Of a DNA stretch of 64,000 nt, positions 40,808 through 51,107 are shown in pieces. The notes under the pieces were generated by a model, which worked only from the letters and a program-made list of their open reading frames with translations, had not been told where the DNA came from and searched no databases. Made by a program: the position numbers and the translations under genes. This DNA comes from Listeria ivanovii subsp. ivanovii (GTDB lineage Bacteria > Bacillota > Bacilli > Lactobacillales > Listeriaceae), in assembly GCF_900187025.1 (NCBI RefSeq), contig NZ_LT906478.1:914001-978000 (forward strand), written 5' to 3'. The stretch's first letter is position 1; each line of letters starts with the position of its first letter.

Positions 40808-42034
40808 ATGACTAAAATTGTGAAAAAACCAGAAGTGCTGGCTCCGGCTGGTAACTTAGAAAAATTAAAAATTGCCATTCGTTACGGAGCGGATGCGGTA
40901 TATATTGGTGGTCAAGCTTTTGGGCTCAGGTCACGTGCAGGAAATTTTACTTTTGAAGAAATGGAGCAAGGAGTTGCTTTTGCCCATGCGAGAAATGCCA
41001 AAGTTTATGTGGCAGCTAATATGGTAGCACATACAGGGGATACAGAAGGAGCAGGTGAGTTTTTCCGGACCCTTCGAGATATTGGTATTGATGCAGTAAT
41101 TGTATCGGATCCAGCACTAATTAGTATATGTTTTGCGGATGCACCAGGTTTACCAGTTCATTTATCGACACAAGCTTCGGCGACCAACTATAAGACGCTC
41201 GAGTTTTGGAAAAAGCAAGGCCTAGAACGTGTCGTGCTTGCTCGGGAAGTAAGTATGCAAGAAATTCAAGAAATTGGTGAAAAAACGGATGTGGAAATGG
41301 AAGCTTTCATTCACGGCGCCATGTGTATTTCTTATTCAGGTCGTTGTACATTGTCCAATCATATGGCGAACCGAGATGCGAACCGCGGCGGTTGTGCACA
41401 AAGTTGTCGTTGGAAATATGATTTATTTGAAATCGATAATGGTGTTGCAAAGAACTTAGTAGATGCAGATGAAGAACCATTTTCCATGAGTGCAGTAGAT
41501 TTATCCATGATTAAGTACATTCCTGATATGGTAGATGCAGGGGTGGATAGTTTGAAAATTGAAGGGCGTATGAAGTCGATTCATTATGTTTCCACCGTCG
41601 CAAGTGTTTATCGCCGTGCAGTAGATGCTTATTGTGCTGACCCAGAAAACTATGTATTTGATCCTGCTTGGGAAGAGGAATTATGGAAAGTGGCTCAGCG
41701 TGAACTTTCCACCGGTTTCTTTTATAAAGAGCCTACTGAAGACGAACAATTATTTGGGAAAACGCGCAAAATTCCACAATATGCTTTTGCAGCTCAAGTA
41801 TTAGATTATGATGAAGAAACAAAAATCGCCACTTTACAACAACGAAATAATTTTGGTGTTGGGGAAGAAATCGAGTTTTATGGTCCAGGAGATACAGGCT
41901 TTAAACAAGTGGTAGAAGTGCTTTGGAATGAGGACGGAGAAGAAATTGATCGTGCTCCAAATGCGATGATGACTATCAAAATGCCAGTAGATAAACCAGT
42001 GAAGCCATTTTATTTTATGCGGAAAAAGAAATAA
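40808..42034 (+). CDS. trhP2: U32 peptidase-family tRNA hydroxylation protein, TrhP2 (YrrO)-like
   Basis: 408 residues. U32 domain KPEVLAPAGNLEKLKIAIRYGADAVYIGG, then HGAMCISYSGRCTLSNHMANRDANRGGCAQSCRWKY with four cysteines that fit an iron-sulfur site, and SLKIEGRMKS. A C-terminal beta domain follows residue 330. It is the catalytic partner for prephenate-dependent 5-hydroxyuridine formation at tRNA position 34; the older label is collagenase-like protease. It ends the operon. Confidence 0.88.
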   Translation: MTKIVKKPEVLAPAGNLEKLKIAIRYGADAVYIGGQAFGLRSRAGNFTFEEMEQGVAFAHARNAKVYVAANMVAHTGDTEGAGEFFRTLRDIGIDAVIVSDPALISICFADAPGLPVHLSTQASATNYKTLEFWKKQGLERVVLAREVSMQEIQEIGEKTDVEMEAFIHGAMCISYSGRCTLSNHMANRDANRGGCAQSCRWKYDLFEIDNGVAKNLVDADEEPFSMSAVDLSMIKYIPDMVDAGVDSLKIEGRMKSIHYVSTVASVYRRAVDAYCADPENYVFDPAWEEELWKVAQRELSTGFFYKEPTEDEQLFGKTRKIPQYAFAAQVLDYDEETKIATLQQRNNFGVGEEIEFYGPGDTGFKQVVEVLWNEDGEEIDRAPNAMMTIKMPVDKPVKPFYFMRKKK

Positions 42035-42052
42035 ACTCATTCTGCAGTATGA

Positions 42053-42082
42053 TTGTCGCGTACTCCCAAAGTAAGGTATAAT
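42053..42082 (+). promoter_or_regulatory. Candidate sigma-A promoter of lemA-htpX
   Basis: TTGTCG (42053-42058), 18-base spacer, TATAAT (42077-42082), 30 bases before lemA. Confidence 0.6.
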
Positions 42083-42112
42083 GAAGGGAGTACATATAAG
42101 GAGGAGATTGAT

Positions 42113-42670
42113 ATGATAGGATGGATTATTGCCATTGCTGTTGTTGTCGTTTTAGTTTTAATTTACTTCGGACTATACAACAGCCTTGTAAAATACCGTA
42201 ACCGCGTAGACGAAACTTGGGCACAAATTGACGTGCAATTAAAACGGAGATTTGATTTAATTCCTAATTTAGTAGAAACAGTGAAAGGCTATGCAAAACA
42301 TGAAAAAGAAACATTAACACAAGTAATTGAAGCTCGTAACAAAATGATGGAGGTTCCTTCTGATAATCGTCAAGGTCAAATCGAAGCAGATAATATGTTA
42401 AGTGGAGCATTAAAATCTATTTTTGCATTAGGAGAGGCTTATCCTGACCTAAAAGCAAATACTTCATTCATTGAACTACAACATGAATTAACTACTACTG
42501 AAAATAAAGTAGCTTATTCACGTCAATTGTACAATACAACCGTAATGAACTATAATACAAAAGTTCAATCAGTACCAACAAACATCATTGCAAAACTGCA
42601 TAACTTTACTGAACGTGAAATGCTTTCTATTCCAGAAGTAGAACGTGTTGCTCCAAAAGTAGAGTTTTAA
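42113..42670 (+). CDS. lemA: LemA family protein
   Basis: 185 residues from ATG 42113 after AAGGAGGAG; an upstream start at 42053 runs through the promoter. One N-terminal helix (about 2-21) is followed by YNSLVKYRNRVDETWAQIDVQLKRRFDLIPNLVETVKGYAKHE, the LemA signature, and a helical body. LemA was first known in Listeria as the source of a peptide shown to T cells by H2-M3. The function is unclear; it is encoded just before the protease HtpX, a common pairing. Confidence 0.93.
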   Translation: MIGWIIAIAVVVVLVLIYFGLYNSLVKYRNRVDETWAQIDVQLKRRFDLIPNLVETVKGYAKHEKETLTQVIEARNKMMEVPSDNRQGQIEADNMLSGALKSIFALGEAYPDLKANTSFIELQHELTTTENKVAYSRQLYNTTVMNYNTKVQSVPTNIIAKLHNFTEREMLSIPEVERVAPKVEF

Positions 42671-42692
42671 GCCATAAAGGGGAGCGAAAATC

Positions 42693-43607
42693 ATGCTATT
42701 TGAACAAATCGCAGCAAATAAGCGAAAAACTATCTTTATTATCATTGGCTTTTTCATTTTCGTTCTTATGGTGGGTGCTGCTATAGGTATTATTGTGTGG
42801 AATAATTATCTAAATGGTCTTATACTAGCAGCAGTTATTGGTGTGTTTTATATTTTGATTATGGTTATGAGTAGTTCGTCTGTTGTTATGGCGATGAATC
42901 GTGCCAAAGAAATAAAATCAAAAGATGAGGCGCCAGTTTTGTGGGATACCGTCGAAAGTATGGCGATGGTTGCTGGTATTCCGATGCCAAAAGTGTATAT
43001 TATTGAAGATGATAGTCCCAATGCTTTTGCTACAGGTATTTCCCCTGAAAAAGGAGCAGTAGCGGTTACTCGAGGTCTATTAAATAAGTTAGAACGTTAT
43101 GAACTTGAAGGCGTTATTGCTCATGAAGTTTCCCACATTCGTAATTATGATATTCGTTTATCTACCATTGCGATTGCGCTTGTTGCAGTCATTGCTATTC
43201 TTAGTGACTTAGCAATGCGGATGATTTTCTGGGGAAGCTTAACAGGTAGTAGAAATAGTCGTAAAAGTGATAATAACAATAATGGTGGAGCGCAAGTAGT
43301 TATTTATGTGATTGCACTTATTTTCGTTATTTTAGCCCCGATTATTGCTACCGCTATTCAGTTCGCACTTTCAAGAAACCGAGAATATTTGGCAGATGCT
43401 AGTGCAGTTGAGCTAACCCGTAATCCAGATGGACTGATTGAAGCTTTAAAAAAAATAAGTGGAGACACCAAAAAAATGGAAGAGGTTAGTGCATCTAGTG
43501 AGTCGATTTATTTTTCATCACCATTGAAATCTAAAAAAGACAAACCAGGTTTATTCGATACTCATCCACCAATTAGTTCGCGAATTGAACGTTTGCAAAA
43601 TATGTAA
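42693..43607 (+). CDS. htpX: Membrane zinc protease HtpX
   Basis: 304 residues. Four membrane helices and an M48 protease domain with the zinc motif HEVSH (about 150) in GVIAHEVSHIRNYD and the third ligand Glu in REYLADASAVELT. A loop rich in Asn/Gly (SDNNNNGGA) precedes the third helix. HtpX degrades damaged membrane proteins. ATG 42693 follows AAGGGGAGCG, 22 bases from lemA, forming an operon. Confidence 0.93.
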   Translation: MLFEQIAANKRKTIFIIIGFFIFVLMVGAAIGIIVWNNYLNGLILAAVIGVFYILIMVMSSSSVVMAMNRAKEIKSKDEAPVLWDTVESMAMVAGIPMPKVYIIEDDSPNAFATGISPEKGAVAVTRGLLNKLERYELEGVIAHEVSHIRNYDIRLSTIAIALVAVIAILSDLAMRMIFWGSLTGSRNSRKSDNNNNGGAQVVIYVIALIFVILAPIIATAIQFALSRNREYLADASAVELTRNPDGLIEALKKISGDTKKMEEVSASSESIYFSSPLKSKKDKPGLFDTHPPISSRIERLQNM

Positions 43608-43610
43608 TAG

Positions 43611-43640
43611 AAAACAGCCTAGTAATAGGTTGTTTTTTGT
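43611..43640 (+). terminator. Terminator of lemA-htpX
   Basis: AAAACAGCCT (43611-43620) pairs with AGGTTGTTTT (43627-43636) with one wobble, continuing into T6. Confidence 0.65.
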
Positions 43641-43729
43641 GTAATCAATGTCGCTTTTTTGTAACAAAGCGATGGGCTTTTTATTTTCTATCAGCTAATC
43701 TTAAATAGTAAGAATTTTTAAAAGGGAGT

Positions 43730-43937
43730 GAAGTGGAAGCGATGGTTCTGACATTACTTGGGGGCTGTATTGGTATTGGTCTGGGACTGACAATGCAGTA
43801 GGCTATCCATATATAGTTTCCATTCCAGCGATACTTGGTGGCTTAAGTTTTTCTATTTTAATTGGGGTAATATTTGGTCTTGTACCAGCTATCAAGGCTT
43901 CCAAATTAGATCCAATTGAAGCTTTAAGATACGAATA

Positions 43938-43938
<1 letters not shown>
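43730..43938 (+). pseudogene. Remnant of an FtsX/MacB-type ABC permease
   Basis: Two pieces in different frames read as the C-terminal end of a macrolide-exporter-like permease. The first, EAMVLTLLGGCIGIGLGLTMQ, reaches a TAG at 43799-43801. The second, from about 43798, reads IVSIPAILGGLSFSILIGVI, FGLVPAIKASKLDPIEALRYE and a stop at 43936-43938. The last is the classic FtsX tail. The N-terminal part, its ATPase and any membrane fusion protein are absent. It is a decayed relic of a lost ABC system. Confidence 0.82.
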
Positions 43939-44802
<864 letters not shown>

Positions 44803-45045
44803 TTATCACCTGATTTTCAAATTCTAAATATCTTTATGCAGATATTGATTTTAATGTACCAGTGTGAAAAAAACAATTCACGGCTAAGTAAAAGCTGATA
44901 CAAAATTTAGTATTGTAACTTACATATCTATTTTATCAGCGTAACGTAAATTTAACAAATAATTGTCATTGACTTAATATAGATTTTTATTATTTTTCAA
45001 TAATTTATGGCATTTATTAATTTAAAAGTAAAATTTTATACTTGA

Positions 45046-45630
45046 TTAACCATTATTACGATAGACATGATTGTAAAAACGAGCAACCTTATTTTCCGCA
45101 GGTTGATCTGTTATTTGATAATCTTTTAATAATTTAGTGAAAATTTCTTTACCTTTGTCATAATCGGCCACTTCATATTCTAAATCAAAGTCGGAAATGG
45201 TGCCGTAAAAGTTTTTATCAAGCACAAGTAATCCTTTTTTATAGTCTTTTTCCGCACGGATAGTTTTTAGGGAGCCGAAAAGCTTTAGATCTTCGTGATT
45301 GATGCCAATTTCTTTAAGCGTATCTCGAACTGGACCTACCGGAATATTGGCGCCATATAAAATTGCTGTAGCTTGATCTGCTCCTAAAATTTGGGTCGTT
45401 TCCATAAGACCTCTAGCTTCGGGCGTTTTTAATGTCAATTGATACTGTGTTTCTAATTTGCGGATGCGAAGGGCAGATTGGCGTTCTTTTAGGCCGAATT
45501 CTGCTGTATCTAAGTAATAATTGGTTTGTTCAAAGTAGTCGTCTTCTTTTATATGAAAGGCGTCGATGAGTCTAGTATATTCCTCTTGTGTTAAAAGGTT
45601 ACGGAATTCGATTTCTAATTCTTTTACCAT
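45046..45630 (-). CDS. CYTH domain protein (YjbK-like)
   Basis: 194 residues. Starts VKELEIEFRNLL, the ELEIE-type motif of the CYTH/triphosphate tunnel superfamily, with further charged strands LRIRKLETQYQLTLK, RAEKDYKKGLLVLDKN and FDLEYEV. These proteins hydrolyse triphosphates such as tripolyphosphate or bind nucleotides with metal. In B. subtilis yjbK lies beside the relQ gene yjbM; here relQ is divergent across the TPR gene. Second of a two-gene operon. Confidence 0.9.
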   Translation of the reverse strand: MVKELEIEFRNLLTQEEYTRLIDAFHIKEDDYFEQTNYYLDTAEFGLKERQSALRIRKLETQYQLTLKTPEARGLMETTQILGADQATAILYGANIPVGPVRDTLKEIGINHEDLKLFGSLKTIRAEKDYKKGLLVLDKNFYGTISDFDLEYEVADYDKGKEIFTKLLKDYQITDQPAENKVARFYNHVYRNNG

Positions 45631-45645
45631 TTGGTTCAGCTCCTT

Positions 45646-46113
45646 TTAATGAAATGTTGCACCTAAATCTTGTGCATAAAATTGAATGGCTTTTTTGTAG
45701 CTTATAATATCTTTGTCTTCCGTTGTTTCTGTGAGTAAAATTAAGGCGTCTTCTAAAGCTTCTTGACCGCATCCCTGGCTAAACTTGGTCATGATTGAAA
45801 AAGTTCGTAGCGCGTTGTTATTAGGGAATTCTTGTAATGCTTTTTGAAAGAGGACAGCAGCCTTTTCTGGGGCGCCTGTGATGCGATAAGTGCTACCAAG
45901 TCCAATATAAGCTTCTTTACGATCTTCATCAGGAAGGCCGTTTTGTAAGGCTTTTTCATAAAAGGGAATGGCTTCGTCTTCTTTTCCAAGAGCATCGTGC
46001 GACCATGCAGCAAAATAATTTAGTTTCGCATTTTCTGGATCTGTTTTTAGTTCTAGCAGGGATTTTGTACGCGCTGTCTCATAGTCGCCGTTTTGAAGTA
46101 ATGTAAGAATCAT
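45646..46113 (-). CDS. Tetratricopeptide protein (Lmo0966-like)
   Basis: 155 residues built of helical repeats: NYFAAWSHDALGKEDEAIPFYEKALQNGL, YIGLGSTYRITGAPEKAAVLFQKALQEFP, typical TPR units with alanine, glycine and aromatic marks. TPRs mediate protein contacts; no partner is known. First gene of the operon with the CYTH gene, 15 bases apart, and divergent from relQ. No enzymatic motif is present. Confidence 0.85.
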   Translation of the reverse strand: MILTLLQNGDYETARTKSLLELKTDPENAKLNYFAAWSHDALGKEDEAIPFYEKALQNGLPDEDRKEAYIGLGSTYRITGAPEKAAVLFQKALQEFPNNNALRTFSIMTKFSQGCGQEALEDALILLTETTEDKDIISYKKAIQFYAQDLGATFH

Positions 46114-46270
46114 TTTAGCACCATCCTTTTTATTGTTTTAGCGCTTCGGTTTTATTTTAACACGGGAATGAAAAAAAGGTTACTTTTAGCAAGGTGGATT
46201 GGATGCTTTTGTGTTAAAATATAACTGATGTTGCATTATTTTAATCATGACTATACTTGAGGTGAGCGAT

Positions 46271-46939
46271 TTGAACCATTGGGAAGATTTTTTAGCACCG
46301 TATAAACAAGCTGTCGAAGAACTTAAAATTAAACTTAAAGGAATGCGTTCACAATTTGAGCTTGAAAATAATCACTCGCCAATTGAATTTGTTACTGGAC
46401 GAGTGAAGCCTGTTGCGAGCATATTAGACAAAGCAAATCAAAAAAGTATTGCACTAGATCATTTAGTAGAAGAAATGCAAGATATTGCTGGACTCCGGAT
46501 GATGTGCCAATTTGTGGATGACATTGAAGTAGTAGTTCGCCTTTTACGGCAACGAAATGATTTTCGGATTGTCGAAGAACGCGATTATATTACCAATAAG
46601 AAACCCAGTGGATATCGGTCATATCATGTGGTAATTGAATATCCAGTAGAAACGATTCAAGGCGAAAAGAAAATTCTAGCAGAAATCCAAATTAGGACAC
46701 TGGCAATGAATTTTTGGGCAACAATTGAACATTCGGTAAACTATAAATATCAAGGTGAATTTCCAGAAGCAATCAACACTAGATTAAAACGCGCTGCTGA
46801 AGCGGCTTTTCAACTAGATGAGGAAATGTCCCAAATTAGAGAAGAAGTGCAAGAAGCGCAAGTCTATTTTTCACAAAATAAAGATGTAGCAAAGGATAAA
46901 AAATCAGCACATCAAGTAATGCCAAAGAAAGATAAGTAA
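46271..46939 (+). CDS. relQ: Small (p)ppGpp synthetase RelQ (YjbM)
   Basis: 222 residues from TTG 46271, eight bases after GAGG; GTG 46262 and ATG 46247 are other in-frame starts. The synthetase domain carries RVKPVASILDKANQK, AGLRMMCQFVDDIEVV, NKKPSGYRSYHVVIEYP and AEIQIRTLAMNFWATIEHSVNYK. No hydrolase domain is present, so it only makes alarmone. It answers starvation and cell-wall stress. In operon with nadK and the pseudouridine synthase (spacing about 30 and 18 bases). Confidence 0.9.
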   Translation: MNHWEDFLAPYKQAVEELKIKLKGMRSQFELENNHSPIEFVTGRVKPVASILDKANQKSIALDHLVEEMQDIAGLRMMCQFVDDIEVVVRLLRQRNDFRIVEERDYITNKKPSGYRSYHVVIEYPVETIQGEKKILAEIQIRTLAMNFWATIEHSVNYKYQGEFPEAINTRLKRAAEAAFQLDEEMSQIREEVQEAQVYFSQNKDVAKDKKSAHQVMPKKDK

Positions 46940-46969
46940 AAGGTGTAAGAATAGGGGCGAATAGAAATA

Positions 46970-47764
46970 ATGAAATATATGATTACTTCCAAAGGAGACG
47001 AAAAGTCTGACCTACTTAGATTAAATATGATTGCAGGTTTTGGGGAACACAATATGGAATATGATGAAGATGAGCCTGAAATTGTTATTTCTATTGGGGG
47101 AGATGGGACCTTTTTATCGGCCTTTCATCAGTATGAAGAAAGACTAGATGAAATTGCATTTATTGGAATTCATACGGGGCATCTTGGTTTTTATGCAGAT
47201 TGGCGTCCAGCTGAAGCGGAAAAGCTAGTTAAACTTTTAGCAAAAGGTGAATATCAGAAAGTATCTTATCCGCTTCTAAAAACCACGGTGAAGTACGGTA
47301 TTGGTAAAAAAGAAGCTGAATACTTAGCGCTGAATGAATCAACTGTAAAGAGTTCTGGTGGACCATTTGTCGTTGATGTCGTTATGAATGATATCCATTT
47401 TGAACGTTTTCGTGGAGATGGGCTTTGTATGTCGACACCAAGCGGAACAACAGCTTACAATAAGTCACTAGGTGGTGCTTTGATGCATCCGTCTATTGAA
47501 GCGATGCAACTTACGGAAATGGCTTCTATTAATAATCGTGTTTATCGCACAATTGGAAGCCCGCTTGTTTTTCCAAAGCATCATATTGTTAGTCTGCAGC
47601 CAGTAAACGATAAAGATTTCCAGATTTCTGTGGATCATTTAAGTATCTTACATCGGGATGTACAAGAAATTCGTTATGAAGTATCGGCGAAAAAAATTCA
47701 TTTTGCAAGGTTTAGATCATTTCCGTTTTGGCGCCGTGTACATGATTCATTTATTGAAGATTAA
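46970..47764 (+). CDS. nadK: NAD kinase (NadK)
   Basis: 264 residues. The ATP-NAD kinase motif ISIGGDGTFLSAF (about 43-55) and the second stretch GDGLCMSTPSGTTAYNKSLGGALMHP are present. It phosphorylates NAD to NADP. The L. monocytogenes enzyme has been much studied structurally. ATG 46970 is preceded by GGGGCG. It follows relQ in the same operon, as in B. subtilis yjbM-yjbN. Confidence 0.96.
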   Translation: MKYMITSKGDEKSDLLRLNMIAGFGEHNMEYDEDEPEIVISIGGDGTFLSAFHQYEERLDEIAFIGIHTGHLGFYADWRPAEAEKLVKLLAKGEYQKVSYPLLKTTVKYGIGKKEAEYLALNESTVKSSGGPFVVDVVMNDIHFERFRGDGLCMSTPSGTTAYNKSLGGALMHPSIEAMQLTEMASINNRVYRTIGSPLVFPKHHIVSLQPVNDKDFQISVDHLSILHRDVQEIRYEVSAKKIHFARFRSFPFWRRVHDSFIED

Positions 47765-47782
47765 GCTAGCAGGAGGAAGCAT

Positions 47783-48673
47783 GTGTTTTTAAAATGGCAA
47801 GTAGAAGAGAAAGATAATGGCTTACTTCTTAGGACTTTTCTTAGAAATAAGCATATTTCCAAACAATTATTAACGGCAGTGAAGTTTAGCGATGATGGTA
47901 AAATCGAAGTAAATGGAACAGAACAAAATGTCCTTTATCAAGTGAAAGTAGGCGATGAAGTGTGCCTTACTTTTCCAAGAGAACAACAAAATGAGCGTTT
48001 ACTAGCAGAATATACAGCGTTAGAAATTATTTTTGAAGATGAATTTTTGCTAATTATTAATAAACCTGCTGGGATGGCATCTATTCCATCTCAGTACCAT
48101 CCGAGCGGTTCTGTAGCAAATTTTGTTAAAGGGCATTATGAGAAACAAGGATTAACAAGTGCCATTCATATTGTGACGAGGCTTGACAGAGAAACGTCGG
48201 GTTTGATGTTAATTGCTAAAAATCGCTTTGCTCATGCAAGACTGAGTACTTTTTTGCAACAAGGTTTACTAAAAAGGAGTTATCAGGCATTTACGTCAGG
48301 AGCTTTAAATAATCGAAGCGGCTCCATTGAAGCGCCTATTGGACGTAAAACAGTGAGTATTATGGAGCGTTTTGTTACACCAGAAGGAAAGTATGCTAAA
48401 ACGAATTATGAAGTACTCAAGCGCTACGAGGCGTTCGATCATGTGGCGATTCAACTTGAGACTGGAAGGACACACCAGATTCGGGTTCATTTTTCGTATA
48501 TTGGTCATCCGCTGATTGGTGATGATATGTATGGTGGTGAGACAACCTTGTTAAGAAGACAAGCGTTGCATTCTTGTCATCTACATTTAATTCATCCACT
48601 TACAGAAGAATACCTGACATTTGATTTACCGTTACCTAAAGACATGGAAGAGATTATTCCAAAATCGAAGTAA
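47783..48673 (+). CDS. RluA/RluD-family pseudouridine synthase
   Basis: 296 residues from GTG 47783, six bases after AGGAGG. An S4-like N-terminal domain is followed by HIVTRLDRETSGLMLIAKN with the catalytic Asp in RLDRETSG, LKRSYQAF and LETGRTHQIRVHFSYIGHPLIGDDMYGG. It converts uridine to pseudouridine in rRNA or tRNA (YjbO-like); the exact position is unknown. Third and last gene of the relQ-nadK operon. Confidence 0.92.
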   Translation: MFLKWQVEEKDNGLLLRTFLRNKHISKQLLTAVKFSDDGKIEVNGTEQNVLYQVKVGDEVCLTFPREQQNERLLAEYTALEIIFEDEFLLIINKPAGMASIPSQYHPSGSVANFVKGHYEKQGLTSAIHIVTRLDRETSGLMLIAKNRFAHARLSTFLQQGLLKRSYQAFTSGALNNRSGSIEAPIGRKTVSIMERFVTPEGKYAKTNYEVLKRYEAFDHVAIQLETGRTHQIRVHFSYIGHPLIGDDMYGGETTLLRRQALHSCHLHLIHPLTEEYLTFDLPLPKDMEEIIPKSK

Positions 48674-48750
48674 TAAGAGTTTGAAAAAGTTATTAGGTCA
48701 TGTAAAATAAAAGAAGCGAATCAAATCGCATCAATTTTAGGAGGAATAAC

Positions 48751-49539
48751 ATGAATTTATCATTAGAGGGAAAAACATATGTAGTTATGGGAGTTGCAAA
48801 TAAACGTAGTATTGCTTGGGCTATAGCTCGCTCATTAAACGAAGCGGGAGCGAAATTAGTATTTACATACGCAGATGATCGTGCGAAAAAAAGCATTACG
48901 GAACTTGTACCATCTTTAAATGAAGTAAACCAAGAACCACTGATCTTAGCTTGTGACGTAACTAGTGAGGAAGCTATCACAGAAACTTTTGAAACAATTA
49001 AAAATAAAGTTGGAAAATTAAGTGGCTTAGCTCATTGTATTGCTTTCGCTAATAAAGATTTCTTAACTGGAGATTATTTGGAAGTGGATCGTAAAAGCTT
49101 TTTACAAGCGCACGAAATTAGTGCTTATTCGTTTACAGCAGTTGCTCGTGCTTTAAAACATTTAGAAATGCTTACAGAAGATGCAAGTCTATTAACACTA
49201 ACTTACTTAGGTGGGGAACGTGTTGTGGAAAATTATAATATCATGGGTGTAGCAAAAGCTTCTCTTGATGCGAGCGTTAGATACTTAGCAATGGACTTAG
49301 GCGCAATTGGCGTACGTGTAAATGCTATCTCAGCTGGCCCAATCAGAACTGTTTCCGCTCGTGGTGTTAGCGGCTTCTCTGATTCTATTTCGCTAGTAGA
49401 ACAAAGAGCGCCACTAAAAAGAGCAACACAAGCAGAAGAAGTTGGCGACACCGCTTATTATTTGTTTAGTAATTTATCTCGTGGTGTGACGGGTGAAGTG
49501 ATACACGTGGATAGTGGTTATCATATTATTGGATTCTAA
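48751..49539 (+). CDS. fabI: Enoyl-acyl carrier protein reductase FabI
   Basis: 262 residues after TTAGGAGG. Short-chain dehydrogenase of the FabI type: GVANKRSIAWAIARSLNEAGAKL (NADH site), AHCIAF, and YNIMGVAK with Tyr-x6-Lys, then GPIRTVSARGV. It reduces enoyl-ACP, the last step of each fatty acid elongation round. Single gene with a strong terminator. In Firmicutes it is often under FapR; I see no clear FapR palindrome upstream. Confidence 0.96.
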   Translation: MNLSLEGKTYVVMGVANKRSIAWAIARSLNEAGAKLVFTYADDRAKKSITELVPSLNEVNQEPLILACDVTSEEAITETFETIKNKVGKLSGLAHCIAFANKDFLTGDYLEVDRKSFLQAHEISAYSFTAVARALKHLEMLTEDASLLTLTYLGGERVVENYNIMGVAKASLDASVRYLAMDLGAIGVRVNAISAGPIRTVSARGVSGFSDSISLVEQRAPLKRATQAEEVGDTAYYLFSNLSRGVTGEVIHVDSGYHIIGF

Positions 49540-49544
49540 AATGC

Positions 49545-49590
49545 AAAAAATCCAGAAGTAGTAAAATAACTACTTCTGGATTTTTTTTTG
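49545..49590. terminator. Bidirectional terminator between fabI and dltD
   Basis: TCCAGAAGTAG (49551-49561) pairs perfectly with CTACTTCTGGA (49570-49580), A6 left and T9 right. The dltD stop codon lies within. Confidence 0.93.
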
Positions 49591-50847
49591 CCCAGGATCG
49601 GGATGATGGTTCTTATAAAAATCGTCTGCTGTTGGAGTATAGTTTGTTTGGATAGGATCTTTAACAAAGTCAGCGAGAACTTGATCAATTTTTACCCAAC
49701 CACGCCAGCTTAAATGGATTGGATCTTCCAAATAGTAAGGTTTATTTTGATATTCTTCTAAGGAGTAATAACGGAAACCTTGACTTTCAATTTGTTGTTT
49801 CGTTTTTGCATAGTAGTTTTCCAAGCCTTGTTCATTTAATCCGATATAATCTACCCATTTTCCGTTGATAGGAGGGTTGATAAAGATGACATCGGCACCA
49901 GCTTTTTTTAAGGAATCCATAAGTAGTTGTAAGTCTCCATACTCTGGAGAATCTAGATCATAACGTAATTTCGTTCGACTATTTTTAAGTTCTCCTTCGA
50001 TTGGTTGAATTTTCTTTTTGTAGTAGTCTTCTTTCACTTGAAATGGATTGGGGCCAGTTCCTTTTTCACCGGCTTCTTTTGCTAACTGATCCAGCTGGTT
50101 ATAGTCTAGTTTTTCAGGAAGGGCTTTTAATCCTTTATCGACGCGTTCTTGTTTGGAACCAGCGATGACTTTGGATTCTAAGTCATCTTTACGTTTAAGA
50201 ATTTTAAGTTCGATATTACCGGCTATTTTAGTTAGTTTTCTGTCATGTGGTTTTTTAGGCCCTTTGGCAACTATATTTTCTAATAAGTTTTTTAAAGTAG
50301 AATCGCTTTGTACTACTTGGAAACTTAATAATCTTTTGGCAGCATATCTTCGCTCGGGCGTATTTTTTGTGTCTTCTAATGCAAATTTATATGCATGAAG
50401 AGGAGAGAAATTGGCCCCGAAAGATGGATCTGAAACACCTTTTGGTCCAAACCATTGTGGCGATAAGATAACGGCGACTTTCTTGCCTTTAAGATCATTA
50501 CCGAGTGCATTTACATCTAGAAAATGACTTAGACTTTGTGTTCCAGGGCGCCCTAGTAGAAATGGCGTGTAACCTTGATCGTATTTTTGGGAAACAACAC
50601 TTGGATGAAATGGGTCTATACGAGAAAGTTCAGATGAACCGAAAATTGGCAAATAACTTCCTTCTCGCAATGCTTCTTTTTGAATGTCTAGGCCCTGGAT
50701 GACGGATTCGTTCATGGACGTAGCGCTTTTTTTCACGGCATTAGGAGAAACGTAGGAAAATAAGCTACTAGGTCCAAAAAGAACGAAAAGGAAAACCGCG
50801 AATGCGACCAATAACGGTCCAAATGTCATCCACAGCTTTTTTTTCAT
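49570..50847 (-). CDS. dltD: D-alanyl-lipoteichoic acid biosynthesis protein DltD
   Basis: 425 residues. An N-terminal membrane helix (about 5-27) precedes an SGNH-like extracellular domain with IFGSSELSRIDPFHPS (Gly-Ser-Ser nucleophile), VILSPQWF and the late DPIHLSWRGWVKID (Asp-x2-His). DltD acts outside the membrane in passing D-alanine on to teichoic acids. Last gene of dltX-A-B-C-D; its start overlaps the dltC stop by one base. Confidence 0.95.
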   Translation of the reverse strand: MKKKLWMTFGPLLVAFAVFLFVLFGPSSLFSYVSPNAVKKSATSMNESVIQGLDIQKEALREGSYLPIFGSSELSRIDPFHPSVVSQKYDQGYTPFLLGRPGTQSLSHFLDVNALGNDLKGKKVAVILSPQWFGPKGVSDPSFGANFSPLHAYKFALEDTKNTPERRYAAKRLLSFQVVQSDSTLKNLLENIVAKGPKKPHDRKLTKIAGNIELKILKRKDDLESKVIAGSKQERVDKGLKALPEKLDYNQLDQLAKEAGEKGTGPNPFQVKEDYYKKKIQPIEGELKNSRTKLRYDLDSPEYGDLQLLMDSLKKAGADVIFINPPINGKWVDYIGLNEQGLENYYAKTKQQIESQGFRYYSLEEYQNKPYYLEDPIHLSWRGWVKIDQVLADFVKDPIQTNYTPTADDFYKNHHPDPGQKKIQK

Positions 50848-51083
50848 TATTTAAGCGCCTCTAGTTGTGTAATAATCATTTCAGGTGTTGCCCATTCGTC
50901 GCGGTCGAATTCAGAAACGGGAACTGTAATATCTAATTTTTCTTCTATTTCAATTAAGAGTTGGACGGTCGCCATCGAGTCAAGCAAACCTTCATCAAAC
51001 AATTTGATATTTGGATTTTGAACTACTTCTTCTGTTTCTGTAATTTCTTCTAAGATTTCTAATACATTTTCACGAAAAGCCAT
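50847..51083 (-). CDS. dltC: D-alanyl carrier protein DltC
   Basis: 78 residues, acyl-carrier fold. The phosphopantetheine site is Ser36 in [12 protein letters not shown]. DltA loads it with D-alanine and DltB passes the residue across the membrane. Short acidic protein of the standard length. It lies between dltB (24-base gap) and dltD (one-base overlap). Confidence 0.96.
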   Translation of the reverse strand: MAFRENVLEILEEITETEEVVQNPNIKLFDEGLLDSMATVQLLIEIEEKLDITVPVSEFDRDEWATPEMIITQLEALK

Positions 51084-51107
51084 TTAAATTACCACCTTTA
51101 GTTAGTT

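Noticed and set aside
44899-44917. TACAA-N9-TTGTA inverted repeat upstream of spxH
   Set aside because: Short imperfect repeat in AT-rich DNA with no matching regulator nearby; too weak to annotate.
48674-48750. FapR operator before fabI
   Set aside because: TTATTAGGTCATGTAA is only loosely like the FapR palindrome, so no site is claimed.
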